Position numbers and translations under genes: made by a program. Shown here one piece after another: positions 16,793 through 20,836 of a stretch of 20,836 nt of DNA (the first letter of the stretch is position 1; the number at the start of each line of letters is the position of its first letter). The stretch comes from Prolixibacteraceae bacterium (lineage in GTDB: Bacteria > Bacteroidota > Bacteroidia > Bacteroidales > Prolixibacteraceae). Below the pieces are notes generated by a model. That model did no database searches. It worked only from the letters and a program-made list of their open reading frames with translations, and was not told the DNA's origin. The DNA lies in NCBI GenBank assembly GCA_003506435.1, contig DOAQ01000022.1, positions 1-20,836 of the forward strand, written 5' to 3'.

Positions 16793-17719
16793 ATGAAAAA
16801 ATCAAAAACCCTTTTTATTGCGTTCGGATTTGTAGCTGCATTGGGAGTTGGCTTTTTGATCGGAATATCAGTGAATTATCCGCGTGTTGATACCGATGAA
16901 ATTTTCGGGACAATTGGTAAAGTGAACAACTATCGCAATATAAAAATTACGGAAGGCGATATCCAGCTAAAAAATGAATTGCTTGCTGACACCAGCCTGC
17001 AAAAATTAGTTAAGAATTACATGGACTTTTTTTATTTAAGAGCGCTCGAACTGGAGAATAATATCGGGTTTGCTGTTGAACAGGCAAGCGCAGTAGCTCA
17101 ATTCAAAATAAACAATACCAACCAAATCATTGCATTGGAAAGTTACGGGAAATTTCTCAGCACCGCCCGGCAAGATCTATTGGCTGCCGTTATTGTCTGT
17201 CAATCGCCCGAAAAGACCGAGCCTGCATTGCTTGGTCATTCAATTTCCCAGGCAAAAAATATTATTGCACAACTAAATTACCGGAGTAAAGCAGTGCTTA
17301 ATTTTATTACAGAGCTGGATATCTTTATTCAGGAAACAAAGACGGGCAGTTTTCCCGGCTTAAAAAAGGCACATGACCTCCTGGCTTATAATGAAATGGT
17401 TTCTTCTGTGGTCTTAAATGATCAGGTTTTGATGAAATTTTTCGATAAAAAGAAGCTGTTTGACAACAAGCTGGAATTGCCGGGAAAAATTAATGTTCAG
17501 GAAGCAATTAAACAGGATATGGAACAATTACACATGCCTGGTTATTGGGCCAATGCTGAAAAACTCAGCCTTAAAGATATGCAGGAGAGCTTGAATATTT
17601 TTGATGTTGAAAAGTTAGGGATTATTCGGGATGCTGAACATCTGGGTCTTGTTGATGCGACCAAGCTGGAATCTTTTCGTTTTGATTCGGAAACATTTAA
17701 CTCGTTTTGGATGGATTAA
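16793..17719 (+). CDS. Paralogue D: membrane-anchored protein with a degenerate hexapeptide array
   Basis: This 308-residue member shares the anchor (V-G-F-L-I-G-I-S-V-N-Y-P-R) and the juxtamembrane block, here with five changes from B including F38 for Ser. The core keeps Y-G-K-F-L-S-T-A-R-Q and L-K-K-A-H-D-L-L-A-Y-N-E. The array from residue 242 is clearly decayed: only one perfect D-V-E-K-L-G and one near match (D-A-E-H-L-G), the others being altered at the Lys, Leu or Gly. The gene ends 57 bases before the metallopeptidase gene, which makes D its immediate partner. Array decay could mean relaxed selection or specialisation. The function is unknown. Confidence 0.87.
   Translation: MKKSKTLFIAFGFVAALGVGFLIGISVNYPRVDTDEIFGTIGKVNNYRNIKITEGDIQLKNELLADTSLQKLVKNYMDFFYLRALELENNIGFAVEQASAVAQFKINNTNQIIALESYGKFLSTARQDLLAAVIVCQSPEKTEPALLGHSISQAKNIIAQLNYRSKAVLNFITELDIFIQETKTGSFPGLKKAHDLLAYNEMVSSVVLNDQVLMKFFDKKKLFDNKLELPGKINVQEAIKQDMEQLHMPGYWANAEKLSLKDMQESLNIFDVEKLGIIRDAEHLGLVDATKLESFRFDSETFNSFWMD
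17516..17716 (+). repeat. Degenerate hexapeptide array of paralogue D (about 7 copies)
   Basis: The copies read D-M-E-Q-L-H, N-A-E-K-L-S, D-M-Q-E-S-L-N (one residue longer), D-V-E-K-L-G, D-A-E-H-L-G, D-A-T-K-L-E and D-S-E-T-F-N. Spacing remains similar to the other arrays, which shows common origin despite the poor match. Confidence 0.75.
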
Positions 17720-17776
17720 TATTTAGAAAAAATCGGGTGAAAACAAAATTAAAGTGACAAACACGCTATAAAAAAA

Positions 17777-20722
17777 ATGAAAAAAATCCGCTTGGTACTG
17801 ATCCTGATCTTCGGAAGCTTATTCTTTCAGCAAACCCTGCTGGCTCAAAAAATAAGCCATTTAAAGGTCGATAACCTGGACCTGATCTATTTTGGTAAAC
17901 GATATTCCTTTCTGCTTCCCCATGTAACCCAGACCTACCGGAATGCAATGAACTTTCACAGTCAGTTCTGGAATTACCATGATACGACAACGTGTGTAAT
18001 ACTGAGCGATTTTGAAGACATGGGGCATGGCGGAGCAATCGTCATGCCTTTCAGTCAGGTACAACTGGGGATTGAACCTTACAGCTTCGCATTTAGTATC
18101 ATCCCTTCCAATGAACGTTTCCAGTGGTTGTTCAACCATGAGCTTACCCATGTAACAATGGCCGACATGGCGAACAAGCGGGATTTGTTTTACCGGAAAC
18201 TGATGTGGGGAAAAGTCAGGCGAAATGAGGAAAACCCCGTCTCAGCCATTTGGAGTTATTTAACAACCCCCCGTTGGTATTCACCACGATGGTATCATGA
18301 AGGCATTGCCTGTTTTATGGAAACCTGGATGTCGGGCGGATTAGGCCGGGCAATGGGAACTTACGATGAAATGTATTTTCGCGCGATTGTGAGTGAGCAA
18401 CAACCCATTTATTCACTAGTTGGGCTGGAGACTGAAGGTACGACAATCGATTTTCAGGTTGGCGCAAATTCATACCTTTACGGAAGCCGGTTTGTAACCT
18501 ACCTCGCCAGTCAATACGGAATCGATAAACTGGAAACATTCTACGCACGTAGCGATAGCAGCAAAACTTTTTACGCAAGTCAGTTCAAGCAAGTCTACAA
18601 CCAGCCGGTCAGCAAGGCTTGGAATGAATGGATTGAATCGGAATACCGGTTTCAGAAAGAAAACATCGACAGGATAAAGGCCTTTCCGTTAACGCCTTTT
18701 AATGCAATTACCAAAAAACCTCTTGGCAACGTTTCAAAATATGGATACAACCCATCGACCGGGAAAATTTATGCCGCGATTAATTATCCGGGGGTTATTT
18801 CACAAATAGCCGAAATTGATAAAAATACAGGGGCAATTCGTAAAATTGCAACACTCGATTCTCCACTGATGTATTCTTCAACCAATCTGGCCTATAATCC
18901 TCAGAAAGAGAAAATATATATCAGTGAGCAAAACAACAAATACCGCAACCTGATCGAAATTGATATTCAAACAGGAAAAAAGAAAATATTGAACCCGCAA
19001 ACACGGACAGGAGATTTAGTTTTTAATCCTGCCGACCAAAGTATTTGGGGAGTTCGCAACGACAACGGTTATTCTATTCTTGTAAAAATTCCGGAACCCT
19101 ACGATAAAGTAATCCCGATGTACACAGCCCCTTTTGGGAAAGCCCTGTTCGACCTCGATATTTCGAACCGGGGAGATCAGCTCAGTGCATCGCTTTCCGG
19201 GGTGAAAGGAGAACAATCGCTTATCCTTTTTAAAATTGAAGAACTGGAACAAGGATCAACCCATTTCCGTACCGTTCATTTGCTGGAAGATAACACACTT
19301 ACCCAGTTCAAATTTTCGAATGATAATCAATATCTGATCGGGACTTCCTATTACACCGGGGTATCAAATGTTTGGAGAATAAAAATTGAAGACGGTAATT
19401 TTGAGCTCCTTTCGAATACCGAGACCGGTTTTTTTATGCCAATGGAGCTGAACAACGATTCTCTGATGGTATTAAAATTTCACCGCGACGGGATGATTCC
19501 CGGCATCATCCCGGTTCAGGTACTTGAAGACGCCAATGCTATTCAATATTTGGGCAATGAAGTCCATCAGCGTTATCCCGAAGTTGAAAAATGGGCGCTT
19601 CCACCTGCTTCCAAAATGAAAAGGGATTCAGTTCAGGAAGTCAACGAAGCCTATATTCCGCTCAAGCAAATGCGGTTGGCAAATGCCTATCCCGATATTG
19701 CAGGGTTTAAAGAAACGGTTGCCCTTGGATACCGGCTTAACTGGCGCGACCCGATTGGTATCAGCAATATCGATCTTTTTCTGGCCGGTTCGCCCTGGAG
19801 CGAATACGATGACAAGCAAAAATTCCATGCGATGCTCGATTGGAAATTTTGGAACTGGCGATTTATTGCCAACTATAACCAAACTCATTTTTACGATTTG
19901 TTTGGGCCAACAAAAAGAAGCCGTGCCGGTTATTCCATTGGAATTAATTACAAGCGGGAACACTCCCAAAGATTACCATTTAGCAATTACTACGAATTTG
20001 GAATATACACTTATGGAAATCTGGAAGTGTTACCACAGTATCAAAATATTGCTTCCCCTATTAAAAATTTTCAGGCAGCAACAGCAAGCTATGGACTGTC
20101 GAAATTGCGTAAAACCCTGGGAGCAGTCATCGACGAAAAAGGTTATTCGTGGAACCTGAATGCAACCTCTTATCTGGCTAAAGGCGAAATCTTCCCGTCG
20201 TTTATTTCCAATCAGGATATTGGGTTCCTCATTCCACATACAAGAAATACCAGTTTTTGGATCAGGAACAGTATCGGTCAATCGTTGGGCGACCGAAATT
20301 CGGGGCTTTCTCAATTTTATTTTGGCGGGTTCCGAAATAACTATATCGATTGGCAGCCTTCTGAACAATATCGTAATGCATTAGCTTTTCCGGGTGCAAA
20401 AATTGATGAGATACCCGCATACAATTATATGAAAACAATGGGCGAACTAAACCTGCGACCACTGCGTTTACGCAATGTCGGGGCTTCGTGGTTATACCCT
20501 ACCTTTATTAAGTCATCGCTGTTCAGCACGCATTTGATGACCAACTTCGACCGGTCGGCAGATTTAGCACACATTTTTAATTTTGGGGGACAGGTAGATA
20601 TCCAATTGGTTCTGTTCTCCTACCTGAAAACCACATGGTCATTCGGTTACGCTAAAAAAATTGAAGACGGTAAAAAAGGAACTAATCAATTTATGCTATC
20701 TTTAAAACTTCTTGGAGATTAA
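17777..20722 (+). CDS. HExxH metallopeptidase with beta-propeller-like and outer-membrane-barrel-like regions
   Basis: This 981-residue protein has a signal peptide ending near L-L-A-Q (residue 24). Residues about 25-300 form a gluzincin-like zinc peptidase (peptidase MA type): H121-E-L-T-H125 supplies two zinc ligands and the general base, and E175 in W-Y-H-E-G-I-A is the likely third ligand. Residues about 320-600 contain repeated Y-N-P-x-x-x-x-I-Y and F-N-P-A-D-Q-S-I-W strands typical of propeller blades. From about 665 the sequence alternates aromatic beta strands and turns and ends in F-M-L-S-L-K-L-L-G-D, fitting an outer-membrane barrel of about 315 residues. The protein would thus sit in the outer membrane with its peptidase on one face. 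It follows paralogue D by 57 bases, and a remnant of a second copy lies after paralogue A. The substrate is unknown; the barrel call is the least certain part. Confidence 0.85.
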   Translation: MKKIRLVLILIFGSLFFQQTLLAQKISHLKVDNLDLIYFGKRYSFLLPHVTQTYRNAMNFHSQFWNYHDTTTCVILSDFEDMGHGGAIVMPFSQVQLGIEPYSFAFSIIPSNERFQWLFNHELTHVTMADMANKRDLFYRKLMWGKVRRNEENPVSAIWSYLTTPRWYSPRWYHEGIACFMETWMSGGLGRAMGTYDEMYFRAIVSEQQPIYSLVGLETEGTTIDFQVGANSYLYGSRFVTYLASQYGIDKLETFYARSDSSKTFYASQFKQVYNQPVSKAWNEWIESEYRFQKENIDRIKAFPLTPFNAITKKPLGNVSKYGYNPSTGKIYAAINYPGVISQIAEIDKNTGAIRKIATLDSPLMYSSTNLAYNPQKEKIYISEQNNKYRNLIEIDIQTGKKKILNPQTRTGDLVFNPADQSIWGVRNDNGYSILVKIPEPYDKVIPMYTAPFGKALFDLDISNRGDQLSASLSGVKGEQSLILFKIEELEQGSTHFRTVHLLEDNTLTQFKFSNDNQYLIGTSYYTGVSNVWRIKIEDGNFELLSNTETGFFMPMELNNDSLMVLKFHRDGMIPGIIPVQVLEDANAIQYLGNEVHQRYPEVEKWALPPASKMKRDSVQEVNEAYIPLKQMRLANAYPDIAGFKETVALGYRLNWRDPIGISNIDLFLAGSPWSEYDDKQKFHAMLDWKFWNWRFIANYNQTHFYDLFGPTKRSRAGYSIGINYKREHSQRLPFSNYYEFGIYTYGNLEVLPQYQNIASPIKNFQAATASYGLSKLRKTLGAVIDEKGYSWNLNATSYLAKGEIFPSFISNQDIGFLIPHTRNTSFWIRNSIGQSLGDRNSGLSQFYFGGFRNNYIDWQPSEQYRNALAFPGAKIDEIPAYNYMKTMGELNLRPLRLRNVGASWLYPTFIKSSLFSTHLMTNFDRSADLAHIFNFGGQVDIQLVLFSYLKTTWSFGYAKKIEDGKKGTNQFMLSLKLLGD

Positions 20723-20757
20723 AAAACAAAAATTAATTATTCTAAAAATACCTCGTT

Positions 20758-20836
20758 ATGAAATTTAATTTTCTGAAAAATGCACTGATTATCAGCATTT
20801 CGGTTTTACTTATTTCGGGATGCGGCCAGTCTTCGA
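20758..20836 (+). CDS. Lipoprotein, N-terminal fragment (3' end outside window)
   Basis: Only 26 codons are visible. They encode a signal peptide with a lipobox: I19-S20-G21-C22 after a hydrophobic stretch, so Cys22 should be lipidated. The residues after Cys (G-Q-S-S) are not acidic, so the known Bacteroidota surface-export signal is not evident and a periplasm-facing location is more likely. It begins 35 bases after the metallopeptidase stop, which suggests the same operon. The function cannot be told from this piece. Confidence 0.75.
   Translation, partial: MKFNFLKNALIISISVLLISGCGQSS

Overview
The window looks like the chromosome of a member of the Bacteroidota. The evidence is a giant surface protein ending in a gliding-motility-type (CHU_C, type B) type IX secretion signal, a PorP/SprF-family partner directly behind it, A-rich leaders without clear Shine-Dalgarno sequences, and moderately AT-rich DNA. 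A gut-distant, environmental Bacteroidales/Marinilabiliales-like host is plausible but not proven by this sequence. All recognisable genes lie on the + strand.

Region 1 (1-10942): the 3' nearly 10 kb of a giant secreted adhesin whose start lies outside the window, then a PorP/SprF outer-membrane protein 16 bases later. The adhesin is built from four successive families of Cys-bearing, HYR/Ig-like repeats (about 12.5, 5, 13 and 3 copies), two cadherin-like Ig modules, a calcium-binding DxDxDG tract and the C-terminal sorting domain. The SprF-like protein is expected to help export or anchor the adhesin.

Region 2 (11097-13510): a regulatory cassette made of a PrsW-family intramembrane protease, an ECF sigma factor and a single-pass anti-sigma-like protein. 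In Bacillus, PrsW starts destruction of an anti-sigma factor, so the gene order suggests a membrane-signalled sigma switch.

Region 3 (13594-20722): the most unusual part. Four tandem paralogues (A-D, 308-329 aa) share a signal anchor, an invariant juxtamembrane block, a helical core and a C-terminal array of 7-9 copies of a six-residue motif, consensus D-A-E-K-L-G. I recognise no described family. They are followed by a 981-residue protein combining an HExxH metallopeptidase domain, a beta-propeller-like middle and a probable outer-membrane barrel. A degraded 157-bp piece of a second copy of this peptidase lies between paralogues A and B, implying that the array and the peptidase were once duplicated together.

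The anti-sigma-like protein and the four paralogues share the same membrane and juxtamembrane signature. A CCAACTTTTT motif lies before both the sigma gene and paralogue A. I therefore infer that regions 2 and 3 form one envelope system: protease, sigma switch, inner-membrane repeat proteins and an outer-membrane metallopeptidase. The window ends in the first 26 codons of a lipoprotein. No tRNA, rRNA, CRISPR array or insertion sequence was seen.
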